From assembly GCF_003854275.1 (NCBI RefSeq), contig NZ_QTQP01000026.1, positions 1-64,000 of the forward strand: DNA of 64,000 nt, in the 5' to 3' direction. Position 1 is the stretch's first letter. The number at the start of each line of letters is the position of its first letter. The translations under genes were made by a program, and so were the position numbers. Below the pieces are notes generated by a model. The model made no database searches and was not told the DNA's origin. It saw nothing but the letters and a program-made list of their open reading frames with translations. Origin of the DNA: Burkholderia sp. Bp8963 (GTDB lineage: Bacteria > Pseudomonadota > Gammaproteobacteria > Burkholderiales > Burkholderiaceae). This document shows positions 26,241 through 35,647 of the stretch, piece by piece.

Positions 26241-27110
26241 ATGAACTGGGACGACGTACGCATCTTTCTGGCGATCCAGCGCGCCGGCACGCTGCGCGGG
26301 GCCGCGCAGCAACTGGACCTCGACCAGACGACCGTCGGACGACGGCTCGGCGGCCTGGAGCGCGACCTCGGCAGCCGGCTGTTCCTGCGGACCACCGGCG
26401 GCCTCGTGCTGACGGACAGCGGCCGGCAGGTGCTGCAGACGGCCGAGGGAATGGAACGCCTCGCGGTGTCGTTCGAGCGGCGCAGCGAGGGGGCCGACGA
26501 ACGGATCGCCGGCGACGTGCGCGTGACGACGACCGACGCGCTCGCGGTGGATTTCGTCGTGCCGGCCATCGAGCGCCTGCAGGTCCGCCACCCGGACGTG
26601 CGGGTGATCCTGAGCACCACCACGCGCATGCTCGACCTGGCCCGCCGCGAGGCCGACGTCGCCGTGCGCACGCTGCGGCCCGAGCAGTCCGAACTGATCG
26701 TGCGCCAGCTCGGCAGCTGGGAGGTCGGGCTCTATGCGGCCCGGCGCTATCTTGCGCGGCGCGGCGAGCCGCAACCCGGCAGCGGATTCGCGGGCCATGA
26801 CATCGCGCTGTACCAGCCGGGCGTCACGCAGCAGCAGGACGACACGCTGGCCGGCGAATCGCGGGCAGACGGACGCGTGGTCGCGGAACTCGATTCCAGC
26901 CTGATGCTGGCGACCTTCGTGCGCGCGGGCCTCGCGCTCGGCGAATTGCCGAGCTACGTCGCTCAGCGCGACCCCGAACTGACGCGGATCTGGCCCGGAC
27001 GACGCAGGGCCAGGCCGTATGAAGCGTGGCTGGTGCTGCACCAGGATCTGGCCCGCACGGCCCGCGTGCGCGTGGTGGTCGACGCGATTGCCGACGCGTT
27101 TGCGGTCTGA
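26241..27110 (+). CDS. LysR-type regulator divergent from the efflux pump
   Basis: 289 residues. The N-terminal winged helix is MNWDDVRIFLAIQRAGTLRGAAQQLDLDQTTVGRRLGGLE, followed by LFLRTTGGLVLTDSGRQVL. A typical effector-binding domain follows. ATG at 26241 starts the domain exactly; upstream in-frame sequence crosses the operator region. It likely regulates the adjacent Bcr/CflA pump. It ends 7 bases from the convergent flavin-oxidase gene. Confidence 0.85.
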   Translation: MNWDDVRIFLAIQRAGTLRGAAQQLDLDQTTVGRRLGGLERDLGSRLFLRTTGGLVLTDSGRQVLQTAEGMERLAVSFERRSEGADERIAGDVRVTTTDALAVDFVVPAIERLQVRHPDVRVILSTTTRMLDLARREADVAVRTLRPEQSELIVRQLGSWEVGLYAARRYLARRGEPQPGSGFAGHDIALYQPGVTQQQDDTLAGESRADGRVVAELDSSLMLATFVRAGLALGELPSYVAQRDPELTRIWPGRRRARPYEAWLVLHQDLARTARVRVVVDAIADAFAV

Positions 27111-27116
27111 CGCGTG

Positions 27117-28106
27117 CTAGCCGACGTGCCTGCGTGCCACCCGGTCCGCGAACTGCGGCGCCCATTCGACCGCCGACCACCGGAACGGCATGACCGCCGA
27201 GCTGCGCCGCACCTCCTGCACGCGATACCGCACGACCCGCTGCGCGCCGTCGAACGACTCGACCAGCGGCCCGTCCCAGACGATCTCGGCAAGCGCGGCG
27301 ACATACAGCAGATCGCCACGCTCGAAATCGACGAACAGCAGGCCCGCGCGCGGATCGTGCCGGAGATTGCCGAGTGTATTGAAGAGCCGGTTGCCGCTGT
27401 AATCCGGCGTCGTCAGCGTCCACGCGTCGTCGACGTGCACGAAGCCCGGCAGCCCGCCGCGATGCGACACGTCGGCGCCACCCGCCGCGCCCGCTTCCAC
27501 CGACGTATTCGCGCTCGCGACGAAAAACGTATCCGCATGCTCGAGCAGGGCGCGATCGTCAGCGCTCAGTCGATCGGACCGTTCGAGCTGCGGCGCGTCG
27601 GCAGCCTCATGCGGATCGAACACGGGCGTGCGGCCCTGGATGTACTTCGCGCAATTGCCGAAGCTCTGCTCGACCGCAATCGTCAGCGCGTTGCCGTCGA
27701 CCGCGTGCACGACGCCATTCACGCGATTGCGCCGCCGCGTGTCGAACTGGATGCCGAGCCCGCCGAGCGGCGCGCCGGTCCGCCACGCGCCGTCGAGCGG
27801 ATCGCCGGGCAACGTGTCGCCGGCGATCCGCAACGTGCGCGAATCGGGCGATGACACGAAACCCGGCGCGCCGACCCGCAGCGTCGCCCACGGCTGGCCG
27901 CCCGCATCGACGCCGCCGAGCACGAAAAACGGCAGTTGCGAATAGAACGTCCGATGCTGGTCGGGGATGAAGCGCCGGATGCCGCGCCGGCCGATAGCCC
28001 CCGCTGCATCGGCGACGCCCGCGCGCCGCTGCACTTCCAGCTCGCCCGCATGGAACGGCGAAATGTCCAGCTCCCAGGCCGGGATCGCAACAGTTGGCGT
28101 GCTCAT
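27117..28106 (-). CDS. Pyridoxamine-5'-phosphate-oxidase-fold (FMN-binding split-barrel) protein
   Basis: 329 residues. Two split-barrel halves are visible: IPDQHRTFYSQLPFFVLGGVDAGGQPWATLRVG near the N-terminus, and GLPGFVHVDDAWTLTTPDYSGNRLFNTLGNLRHDPRAGLLFVDFERGDLLYVAALAEIVWDG later. This matches PNPOx-like FMN proteins of about 300 residues that are often fused to or next to ferredoxin reductases or GSTs. It probably binds a flavin; substrate unknown. The second of two adjacent ATGs (28106) has better spacing to AGGGGAG. It follows a GST gene by 37 bases, probably as one unit. Confidence 0.7.
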   Translation of the reverse strand: MSTPTVAIPAWELDISPFHAGELEVQRRAGVADAAGAIGRRGIRRFIPDQHRTFYSQLPFFVLGGVDAGGQPWATLRVGAPGFVSSPDSRTLRIAGDTLPGDPLDGAWRTGAPLGGLGIQFDTRRRNRVNGVVHAVDGNALTIAVEQSFGNCAKYIQGRTPVFDPHEAADAPQLERSDRLSADDRALLEHADTFFVASANTSVEAGAAGGADVSHRGGLPGFVHVDDAWTLTTPDYSGNRLFNTLGNLRHDPRAGLLFVDFERGDLLYVAALAEIVWDGPLVESFDGAQRVVRYRVQEVRRSSAVMPFRWSAVEWAPQFADRVARRHVG

Positions 28107-28143
28107 CATTTGCTCCCCTGATTGAATCGGCGCGACCCGTGCG

Positions 28144-28788
28144 TCAGGCCGCGAGCAGGCCCGCGCGCGTCGTCGGCATCGCGACGAACCCCGGCAACGC
28201 CTCGACTCGTGCAAGCCACGCACGCAGATGCGGATACGGTTCGAGCGACACGCCGCCTTCCGGCGCATGCGCGATGTACGTGTATGCGGCGATGTCGGCG
28301 ATGGTCGGCTGCGCACCGGCGGCGAACCGCTTGCCCGCAAGCTCCGCGTCGATCACGTCGAACAGCCTGACCGCAGCGCGCTTCGCCGCGTCGTGATCGA
28401 GCGGCGCGCCGAACACGGTCACGAGCCGCGCCGCGCACGGGCCTGCCGCGATCGGCCCGGCCGCGAGCGACAGCCAGCGCTGCACGGCCGCCGCGCCCAC
28501 CGGATCGTCGGGCAGCCAGTGCGCGTCGCCATAGCGTTTCGCGAGATACACGAGGATCGCGTTCGAATCGGCCAGCACCATGCCGCCGTCGTCGATCACC
28601 GGCACCTGCCCGAACGGGTTCAATGCGAGGAAGGCCGGCTTGCGTTGCTCGCCCGCGCCGAGATCGACGTCGACGATCTCGAACGGCACGCCGAGCAGCG
28701 ACAGGAACAGGCGCACGCGATGCGCATGCCCCGACAGCGGAAACGAATGGACGCGGATGGGAGAAACGGGCTTGCCGGCGGCGGACAT
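28144..28788 (-). CDS. Glutathione S-transferase family protein
   Basis: 214 residues. The thioredoxin-fold N-domain ([64 protein letters not shown]) and the helical C-domain ([42 protein letters not shown]) are standard. It should conjugate or reduce electrophiles with glutathione. ATG at 28788 has GGAG upstream. It is divergent from a LysR gene and upstream of the split-barrel flavoprotein, suggesting a detoxification pair under LysR control. Confidence 0.9.
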   Translation of the reverse strand: MSAAGKPVSPIRVHSFPLSGHAHRVRLFLSLLGVPFEIVDVDLGAGEQRKPAFLALNPFGQVPVIDDGGMVLADSNAILVYLAKRYGDAHWLPDDPVGAAAVQRWLSLAAGPIAAGPCAARLVTVFGAPLDHDAAKRAAVRLFDVIDAELAGKRFAAGAQPTIADIAAYTYIAHAPEGGVSLEPYPHLRAWLARVEALPGFVAMPTTRAGLLAA

Positions 28789-28871
28789 GGTGACACTCCG
28801 GGATCACGCGCCGCCGGGAATCGGCGACGAACGACCCCAGCGTAACGCGCGCCGCCGGTCTTCAGAAGAGC

Positions 28872-28892
28872 GATAATCGCGGAAACATTATC
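28872..28892. promoter_or_regulatory. Inverted repeat GATAAT-N9-ATTATC, LysR operator candidate
   Basis: A 6-bp perfect inverted repeat spaced by 9 bases lies in the 126-base divergent region between the GST and LysR genes, 22 bases before the LysR start. Its dyad has the T-N11-A form used by LysR proteins. Confidence 0.6.
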
Positions 28893-28914
28893 CTTTCCGA
28901 CAGGACAATCGACG

Positions 28915-29877
28915 ATGGCGGATCTGCGCGACGTGAACCTGAACCGGCTGGCGATCTACGTGGCGGTGGTCGAAGCGGGCTCGCTGACGGCCGCGGCCGA
29001 GCGGCTCGGCCTCGCGAAAACGGTGGTCAGCACGCACATGCAGCGGCTCGAATCCGAAGTCGGCGCGAACCTGATCGTGCGCACGACGCGGCGGCTTGCG
29101 GTGACCGACGCGGGGCGCGCGTTCTACGACGCATGCCGCGACATCATGCGCGCGACCGAGCATGCACTCGAAGCGGTGTCGTCGGACGCGGGGCCGCTGC
29201 GCGGCACGCTGCGCGTGAGCGCGCCGATCGACTACGGCGAACAGGTGGTCGCGCCGGCGATCGTCGCGCTGCGCGACGCGCATCCGGCGCTCGACGTCGA
29301 GCTGATCGCGAACGACCGGCTCGTCGATCTCGTCGCGGACAACATCGACGTCGCCGTGCGGATCGGCCGGCTCACGGATTCGAACTACCGCGCGGTGCAG
29401 CTCGGCGCATACGAGAAGTGGCCGGTTGCGAGCCCTGCGTTCGTCGCGCGCTGGGGCATGCCGCGCACCCCGGACGCGCTCGCGGCACTGCCGTTCGTGA
29501 TGCTGTCGTCGCTGGCGCGTCCGCAGACGCTCGAGCTCGAGAACACGCGCGGCGGCAAGGCGTCGGTGCGCTGCACCGCGCACGTCGTGTCGAACACCGC
29601 GACCGCGTGCCGCGCGATCGCGCTCGCGGGCGGCGGCTTCGGGCTGCTGACCGATTTCTCGACTGCGGACGACGTCGCCGCCGGGCGGCTCGTGCGCCTG
29701 CTGCCAGCGTGGCGCTCGCCGCCGTCCGGGATTCACGCGGTGTTTCCGTCGACGCGGCTGCCGTCGCCGAAAGTGCGGGCGTTCATCGACGCGACGCGCA
29801 AGCGGATCGGCGACACGCCGCCACGGGGGACGCGGCCGCGGTCGGCCGGATCGAAAGACCTTCGTTCCAAGACTTGA
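28915..29877 (+). CDS. LysR-type regulator divergent from the GST gene
   Basis: 320 residues. The winged helix is LAIYVAVVEAGSLTAAAERLGLAKTVVSTHMQRLE with LIVRTTRRLAVTDAGRAFY, followed by a LysR effector domain. The C-terminal 25 residues are basic and low-complexity. It probably controls the divergent GST/flavoprotein pair through the inverted repeat upstream. Confidence 0.87.
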   Translation: MADLRDVNLNRLAIYVAVVEAGSLTAAAERLGLAKTVVSTHMQRLESEVGANLIVRTTRRLAVTDAGRAFYDACRDIMRATEHALEAVSSDAGPLRGTLRVSAPIDYGEQVVAPAIVALRDAHPALDVELIANDRLVDLVADNIDVAVRIGRLTDSNYRAVQLGAYEKWPVASPAFVARWGMPRTPDALAALPFVMLSSLARPQTLELENTRGGKASVRCTAHVVSNTATACRAIALAGGGFGLLTDFSTADDVAAGRLVRLLPAWRSPPSGIHAVFPSTRLPSPKVRAFIDATRKRIGDTPPRGTRPRSAGSKDLRSKT

Positions 29878-29930
29878 CCGGGTGCCGGCAGCGCAGCCCC
29901 CAACCCGCCCCGCCCGCGCGTTCGGTCTCC

Positions 29931-31532
29931 CTACCCGCCCAACCGCTTCGCGAGCACCGACGTCATCGCCATCCCCGTATAGGTCGGGTTCCACGACCCC
30001 GGCGACGGGAACAGCATGCTCCCCGTGCCGTACAGATTGCCGATCCCGTGCAGCTTGCCCGACGTATCGGTCACCGAATCGTTCGGCGAATCGCCCATCC
30101 ACAGCGTGCCGGCCTCATGGAACACCAGTGACGAATCGATGTCCGGCAGGTCGGCCCGCCACGTGATGTCGAGCGGTTTATCGAGCGGTGCATGCATGTA
30201 CTGCACCGGCGCACCGGCCGACAGCACGCGCACGATGTCCTTCACCGACTGGTTCATCTTGCGCCGCGCATCCGCGTCCTGCGGCTGCTCGCGCAGCGTG
30301 ATCAGGGTCTGGCCGTTGCGCACGCTCACGCGGTTCCAGCTCTTCGGGCTGCGCTCGCCGAGCATCTCGCCGAGCGCCTGCACGAGCACGTATACGTAGC
30401 CGGGCTCCCGGTACATCGCGAGCGACTGCGCGGACGACGCGTCGGGCAGCACGCGATACAGCAGATCCTCGTCCTCGGCCGGATGCGGATTGAACACGAC
30501 CGAGATGTGGTTGTGGAAGAACCGCTCGTCATCGACCTGGCCGAGCTGGTAGTACGCGCACACCTGCAGCTGGTCCGCGAGTGCCGGAAAACGTCCGGCC
30601 GGGATCCGGAACGTCAGCGCGGAGCGATTGTGCACACACAGGTTCTTGCCGAGCAGCGGATGCTCGGGCAGCGCGGTCAGGCACAGTGCGGCCGCCTCGA
30701 TCGTATTGTTCGCGAGCACGATGCGCGCCGCGCCGACGTCGAGGCTCGTGGTCCGGTGCTGGTCGGTCGACACGAGCTCGAGCCGCGCGATGCGGCCGCC
30801 GTCCGCCTGCATGCGCGCGACCGTCGTGAGCGGCACGACCTTCAGGCGGTCGGGATACGCCTGCGCGAGCGCGACCAGCGTCTTGACCGGCGCGTACTTC
30901 GCGAACTGGCCGGGCGCGACGTCCGCGCCGGTCGCCATCGCGCTGTCGAGATCCGACGGCATCGTGAGCGGCACCGCGCACGCGATGCTCGCGTTGCCTT
31001 CGAACAGCCGCGCCTTCGCGATTCCGTCGAGCGTCCGGTTGTCGTTGCCCGCACATGCGAGGCTGAAGCGCCGGCCGATGCGCTCGCCGAGCGGATACCA
31101 CTCGGCGTCGAGCGACGCGACGACCGACGCGGGCCAATGCGGAAACTCGAACGACCGCGGCTGCGGCACCCACGCGTTCCAGAACAGCGCGCGCCCGCCG
31201 ACATACGGCTGCTGCGGCGCGAGCGTGAAATTGCTGTCGCAGATCCACGGCGACACGGCCGGCCCGTACACCGCGTCGACATACGCGGGCGGCAGGTTCT
31301 GCGCGTGGTCGGGGAAAAAGATCGAGCCCTTCTCCAGCACGAGCACGCGTCCGTTGCCCGCGCGCAGGATGCGTTCCGCGAATGTCGTGCCGTACGCGCC
31401 GCCGCCGATCACGATGTAGTCGTAGGGCCGCTTCAGGTCCTCCCAGTTGCCGAGAAAATATTGCGCGAGATTGGACAGCACGGGCTGCGCAGTGCCCGGC
31501 CTGTCGATCGCCAGAAAGGATTCGAGGCTCAC
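29931..31532 (-). CDS. GMC-family FAD oxidoreductase, last gene of the GMC/ferritin-like operon
   Basis: 533 residues. The FAD-binding start YDYIVIGGGAYGTTFAERILRAGNGRVLVLEKG, the GGRALFWNAW loop and the C-terminal HEAGTLWMGDSP and GNLYGTGSMLFPSPGSWNPTYTGMAM fit glucose-methanol-choline oxidoreductases; the HEAGT histidine and a later Asn are probable catalytic residues. It oxidises an alcohol or related group with FAD. It is 34 bases after the decarboxylase-like gene. Its partner genes include another GMC enzyme, so the pathway may use two oxidation steps. The substrate is unknown. Confidence 0.83.
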   Translation of the reverse strand: MSLESFLAIDRPGTAQPVLSNLAQYFLGNWEDLKRPYDYIVIGGGAYGTTFAERILRAGNGRVLVLEKGSIFFPDHAQNLPPAYVDAVYGPAVSPWICDSNFTLAPQQPYVGGRALFWNAWVPQPRSFEFPHWPASVVASLDAEWYPLGERIGRRFSLACAGNDNRTLDGIAKARLFEGNASIACAVPLTMPSDLDSAMATGADVAPGQFAKYAPVKTLVALAQAYPDRLKVVPLTTVARMQADGGRIARLELVSTDQHRTTSLDVGAARIVLANNTIEAAALCLTALPEHPLLGKNLCVHNRSALTFRIPAGRFPALADQLQVCAYYQLGQVDDERFFHNHISVVFNPHPAEDEDLLYRVLPDASSAQSLAMYREPGYVYVLVQALGEMLGERSPKSWNRVSVRNGQTLITLREQPQDADARRKMNQSVKDIVRVLSAGAPVQYMHAPLDKPLDITWRADLPDIDSSLVFHEAGTLWMGDSPNDSVTDTSGKLHGIGNLYGTGSMLFPSPGSWNPTYTGMAMTSVLAKRLGG

Positions 31533-31566
31533 GGTCGTTCTCCTTCGCTACACGCGCGCGGCGCGC

Positions 31567-32439
31567 TCACAGGAACACCGCGCGGCTCTGGATCGCCGCC
31601 GGCGCCGACACGAAGGTCTGCACCGCGTGCGCATGCGCGCCGTCGAGCAGCGCCTTCATCGCCTGCTGCATCGGGTGCCGGCTCAGCCCGTAGCGCACGC
31701 TCACGCGGTGCGCGTCCTCGGGCCGCAGCCAGTAGGTCCTGAACGGCTGCAGGATGTTCCAGCGGCACGCGATCGCGCGCCCGTCGTGCTGGCCGTACTC
31801 AGTGATCGACGACAGGTTGCCGGGGGTCGCCGTGAGGCCGTTCAGGTCGGCGACGCAGGTGAAGATGTCCTCGGCCGGCATCTGCGGATCGTTGACCTTG
31901 AAGCTCCAGGTCTCGACCCATTCCGGCTCGTAGAACGGCACGCCCGCCTTGCGCACCGGGTTGAACGACGGCAGGTTCACGCCGAACGTGGTCTTGAATT
32001 TCGGCTCGCCGAACAGCTCGACGCCCGCCTGGATCGCGGCGTCGCTGTCGCACGGCACATACACGCGGTGATTGCCCATCAGCTTGCTCTGGTCGTCGCC
32101 CATCACCCACTGCTCGAAGCTCAGCTCGGGCAGCGACGCGGCCTGCGCGGCCGGAAACGCGACGATGTTCAGCTCCACCTCCTGCGTGACGCCGATGCAG
32201 TTCGACGGCCACTTTTCGGCCGGCTGGCCAACCCCGCCCGAGAATTGCCCGGCATAGGCCTGGAAGTTGAACGCGACCGACGCGCGGCCGCCGAACAGCG
32301 CCGGCCTCAGCGGCGTGTCCTGCAGGAACGGCGCCACCCGTTTCGCATCGACGAGAAAATGCACGACGCAATTGATCAGCGATGCGTAGTAAAACGGCAT
32401 CGACAGGGGCGCGGGTACGGAAGGCAGCTGGGTCGACAT
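31567..32439 (-). CDS. Protein of unknown function, acetoacetate-decarboxylase-like pattern
   Basis: 290 residues, no signal or membrane segment. I do not recognise a firm family. The layout (an N-terminal strand LINCVVHFLVDAKRVAPFLQDTPLRPALFGGRASVAFNFQAY, then TQEVELNIVAFP and YVPCDSDAAIQAGVELFGEPKFKTTFGV) resembles the acetoacetate decarboxylase fold, where an acidic E/Y cluster and a Schiff-base lysine are used; K in GEPKFKT is a possible equivalent. ATG at 32439 begins MSTQLPSVP. It lies between the ferritin-like and second GMC genes on one strand and is surely part of that operon. Confidence 0.5.
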   Translation of the reverse strand: MSTQLPSVPAPLSMPFYYASLINCVVHFLVDAKRVAPFLQDTPLRPALFGGRASVAFNFQAYAGQFSGGVGQPAEKWPSNCIGVTQEVELNIVAFPAAQAASLPELSFEQWVMGDDQSKLMGNHRVYVPCDSDAAIQAGVELFGEPKFKTTFGVNLPSFNPVRKAGVPFYEPEWVETWSFKVNDPQMPAEDIFTCVADLNGLTATPGNLSSITEYGQHDGRAIACRWNILQPFRTYWLRPEDAHRVSVRYGLSRHPMQQAMKALLDGAHAHAVQTFVSAPAAIQSRAVFL

Positions 32440-32470
32440 GAAAGTCTCCTCACGAGGTGACGGACAGCGA

Positions 32471-33700
32471 TCAGGAAAGGGCCGCGTCGGGCGCGGCCGG
32501 CGGTGCGTATTCGAACGTCGGGGCGGCATGCAGCCGCGTCGCACGCCCGGGCAGCGGGTTGTTCACGAGGCGCAGGAACCGGTCCTTCAGCGTGAACATG
32601 GTGCCGATCCCCTGTTGCAGCAGCGCGGGCGTACCGTTGAACGCCTGCTCGATCGTCCGCAGGAAATCCCAGTACGCGACGTTGAACGCCTGCGCATGCG
32701 CGAGGATCTCCGGCGCGTCGCGATAATCGTCGAGCTTGCTGTTCGGCCGGATCGGGATCGCCGCCGCCCAGTCGACCTCGAACGGCTTGCCGCGCGGGCC
32801 GGTCTCGACCGTGTCGTTCCACTTGTACTCGCGGCCGGCCAGCAATTCGTTGAAACGGAAGAAGTGCGCGACTTCCGGAAAGCTCTTGTACTGCTCGCGG
32901 TTGCCGGTCCAGATCGTGTCGCTGACGCCTTCGCCCTGATCGCGGATGGTGCGCAGCGCGAGCAGCGCCGACACGCTGTCGATGACCGGGAACGTCGCGC
33001 CCGCGCCGTCGTAGTAGAACCCCGCGCCGACCTGCCGCGCAGGCTCGCCGATGAACGTGCGCGCCTCGCCGTAACGGTCGACGAACGCGCGCAGCTTCGC
33101 TTCGATCCGCACGTAGAACTCGCCGATCGTCATGTCGCCCGGCGCCGGGTGCGCGCGGAACAGCACGCCGTAACGAATCTCGCGCGGCCGCTCGATCGCG
33201 CAGCCCTGCTCGACCGCCTCGCGCGAGAAGCCCAACAGGTTGACCTTGATCCCGTCGATGTCGAACGGCAGCGGCGCCGGATAGTCGGGCATGAAGTTCG
33301 GCGCGCTCGTCTGCGGCGCGCCGCCGAGCGCGTTCATCACGTTCGCGACGAGCGTCAGGTGCAGCATCTCCTCGACGACGATCGAGCGCAGCACCTCGAG
33401 CGCGCGCCAGCTGCTTTTCGGCGCGAGCGTGTAAAGCGCGGTCAGGTACGGCGGGATCGTCGCGTGCTCGAGGATCAGCGCCTGCTGCAGGTCGTTCAGC
33501 AGATCCTTGCGGTCGGTGTCGATGTCGGTCGAGCCGATCGCGTCGGCCAGTTCGCGAAACGTCCGGCCGAGCGTCGGGATCGTCTCGCCGAGGCCCGGAT
33601 GCGGCAGGTGCTCGAGCAGACCGGTCTCGTCGATGCCGGGTTCGCCGGCCTGCGCCGCCTGGTACGCATGCAGCAGGCGGACTTGTTCCGTGAGGTTCAT
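32471..33700 (-). CDS. Ferritin-like domain protein (VioB/RebD C-terminal type)
   Basis: 409 residues. The diiron ferritin-like motif pair is visible: LQQALILEHATIPPYLTALYTL and a later VVEEMLHLTLVANVMNALGG (E..EH helix), then FPEVAHFFRFNELLAG. This arrangement is that of the ferritin-like domain found at the C-terminus of VioB/RebD indole-dimer synthases and in free-standing proteins of unknown function. It probably carries a dinuclear or heme-independent oxidative activity. ATG at 33700 has AGGAG and overlaps the upstream GMC stop codon by ATGA, so translation is coupled. Confidence 0.7.
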   Translation of the reverse strand: MNLTEQVRLLHAYQAAQAGEPGIDETGLLEHLPHPGLGETIPTLGRTFRELADAIGSTDIDTDRKDLLNDLQQALILEHATIPPYLTALYTLAPKSSWRALEVLRSIVVEEMLHLTLVANVMNALGGAPQTSAPNFMPDYPAPLPFDIDGIKVNLLGFSREAVEQGCAIERPREIRYGVLFRAHPAPGDMTIGEFYVRIEAKLRAFVDRYGEARTFIGEPARQVGAGFYYDGAGATFPVIDSVSALLALRTIRDQGEGVSDTIWTGNREQYKSFPEVAHFFRFNELLAGREYKWNDTVETGPRGKPFEVDWAAAIPIRPNSKLDDYRDAPEILAHAQAFNVAYWDFLRTIEQAFNGTPALLQQGIGTMFTLKDRFLRLVNNPLPGRATRLHAAPTFEYAPPAAPDAALS

Positions 33701-35544
33701 GCGGTAGCTCCTGCGTTGACGTGCGGTTGGCGGCCCAGCGCCGCTTCGATCCGGTCTGCGGCAAGGAAGCTGAGCGACGCGCCCGTCAGCGTGGGGTTGG
33801 ACGTGCCGCTGGTGGTCATGCTGCCGCAGCCCACCACATAGAGGTTGTCGTGATCCCACGCGCGCAGGTCGGCGTTCACGACCGAGTCGTGCCGATGGCT
33901 GCCCATCCGGTGCCCGCCCATGTAATGCCCGGCGCCCTGGTAGTTGAACGTGTGCCCCCGGTACGAGAAATGCGGCTGATCGTCGAACTTTTTCGTACGG
34001 TCGTCGATGCCGCACATCTTGAAGATGCGATCCGAAACCTGGCGCGCCAGCGCGAAACCGGCGCGGGTGTAGTCGCTCACGTCGTAATGGATCACGGGCC
34101 GGTAATTGCCGAGGACGTCGAGATACCGCTTGTCGATCTCCAGCCGGTTGCCGGCTTCCGGCAATTGTTCGACGAGAATCCCGAAGCGCACCTGGCACGT
34201 CACGCGCTCGACGAGTGCGCGTTGCAGCCCGCGTCCCCACTGATTGCCCTTGACGAACTCCGCCACATCGCTCGCCGGTGCGGCCGTCGGCCAGCCCCAG
34301 CCTTCGTTGCCGATCTCGATGCGGAACGACGCGGTGTGATCGCGGAACGCGCCCCAGCGCATCCCCTCGATGCCCGACGTCGCGATCGGCCCGCGGAACG
34401 GCCACACCTGTCGCGGCGCGAGCCCCCAGGTCAGCAGCTCGGGATGGTCCATCAGCCCGACGCCGACGAGCCCGCTGCTGTTCGCCGCATGCGACGCGAG
34501 CAGCAGCTTCGCGTTTTCCACGGGCGCCGCGCACAGTACGACGATGTCGCCGCGCGCAACGAAGGTCTGGTAATTCGGCTCGCCCGGCTTGACATAGCTC
34601 TTGACCGTCACGCCGGTGATGCGGCCGTTGTCGCGGTCGATCAGCAGCTCGCTCGCCACGCACTGCGTGACGAGCGTCACGTAGTCGCCCGGGCTCGCAA
34701 CGAGCGTCTTCATCGCGTTGTACTTCGCCTGCACCGGACAGATCGGCACGCAGCTCGTATTGCCCATGCAGCGATGCCCGATCGCGCGCGAACTCACCGA
34801 GCCGACCGGCGCATAGCCGTTGCCGCCGTCGTAGGCGTCGTTCGGTATGCCATTGCGGCCAGCCGGCGTGCCGATCACGTCGAGCGGATGCGCGCCGTCG
34901 CCGGGATCGAAGGTGCGCCCCTTGAGCCCTTCGGCGAACATCTGATCGACGAGGCTCGGCGGCAGGCCGTGCATCGGATACACGTAGCCCTGCGGAAAGT
35001 GCTGCCCGTGATAAGCCTGTTCGTCGACGTTCGCGGACACGCCGAGCTCGCGTTCGGCCTGCTCGTAGTAGCGCGAGAAGGTGTCGTACGACAGCGGCCA
35101 GTCCTGCGCGACGCGATACAGGCTGTGCATCCGGAAGTCCTCGGGCAGCATCCGCAGCGACGTGCCGAGCCAGTGCAGCGTCGTGCCGCCCGCGTAGCGC
35201 GTGTAGGTGCTGCGGTACGGCAGCGGGCCGCGCTGCACGAAATAGCCGCCGTCCGTGTTGTCGTGCTCGGGGACGACTTCGATCTGCAGCTCGTTCGGCT
35301 GCGGCGCGTTCGGGTTGTTCGAATACGGCGCCTGCGGCACCTTCGCGAGTGTCGCGTAATAGGTTTCGAGGAACTGCGAGTAGTTCGTGAAGTTCAGGCC
35401 GGAGCCGGTGCCGGCCTCGAGCAGCAGCACGCGGCGTTTGTGCTCGGCCAGCCGGCGCGCGACGATGGCCCCCATGATGCCCGCGCCGACGATCACCACG
35501 TCGTAATGGCGCGCAAGCGCGCTCTGCGCTGCTTCGATCTTCAT
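33697..35544 (-). CDS. GMC-family FAD oxidoreductase, large dehydrogenase-type subunit
   Basis: 615 residues. The FAD site is DVVIVGAGIMGAIVARRLAEHKRRVLLLEAG. TRYAGGTTLHWLGTSLRM and the C-terminal GHYMGGHRMGSHRHDSVVNADLRAWDHDNLYVVGCGSMTTSGTSNPTLT match the gluconate/sorbitol-dehydrogenase branch of GMC enzymes. A conserved cysteine cluster (MGNTSCVPICPVQAKYNAM) fits the ferredoxin-like electron relay seen in FAD-dependent glucose dehydrogenases. No Tat signal is present, so it should be cytosolic. It follows a small-subunit-like gene, but no cytochrome subunit gene is present. Confidence 0.85.
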   Translation of the reverse strand: MKIEAAQSALARHYDVVIVGAGIMGAIVARRLAEHKRRVLLLEAGTGSGLNFTNYSQFLETYYATLAKVPQAPYSNNPNAPQPNELQIEVVPEHDNTDGGYFVQRGPLPYRSTYTRYAGGTTLHWLGTSLRMLPEDFRMHSLYRVAQDWPLSYDTFSRYYEQAERELGVSANVDEQAYHGQHFPQGYVYPMHGLPPSLVDQMFAEGLKGRTFDPGDGAHPLDVIGTPAGRNGIPNDAYDGGNGYAPVGSVSSRAIGHRCMGNTSCVPICPVQAKYNAMKTLVASPGDYVTLVTQCVASELLIDRDNGRITGVTVKSYVKPGEPNYQTFVARGDIVVLCAAPVENAKLLLASHAANSSGLVGVGLMDHPELLTWGLAPRQVWPFRGPIATSGIEGMRWGAFRDHTASFRIEIGNEGWGWPTAAPASDVAEFVKGNQWGRGLQRALVERVTCQVRFGILVEQLPEAGNRLEIDKRYLDVLGNYRPVIHYDVSDYTRAGFALARQVSDRIFKMCGIDDRTKKFDDQPHFSYRGHTFNYQGAGHYMGGHRMGSHRHDSVVNADLRAWDHDNLYVVGCGSMTTSGTSNPTLTGASLSFLAADRIEAALGRQPHVNAGATA

Positions 35545-35647
35545 GCTGGATTCCCCGGTTGAGCCGGGCGCAGCCCGGCGGGACAAGCGAGACAAGCGAG
35601 ACAGGCAAGACAGGCGAGACTCGACGGACGGCGCGCGGCCGCCCGGC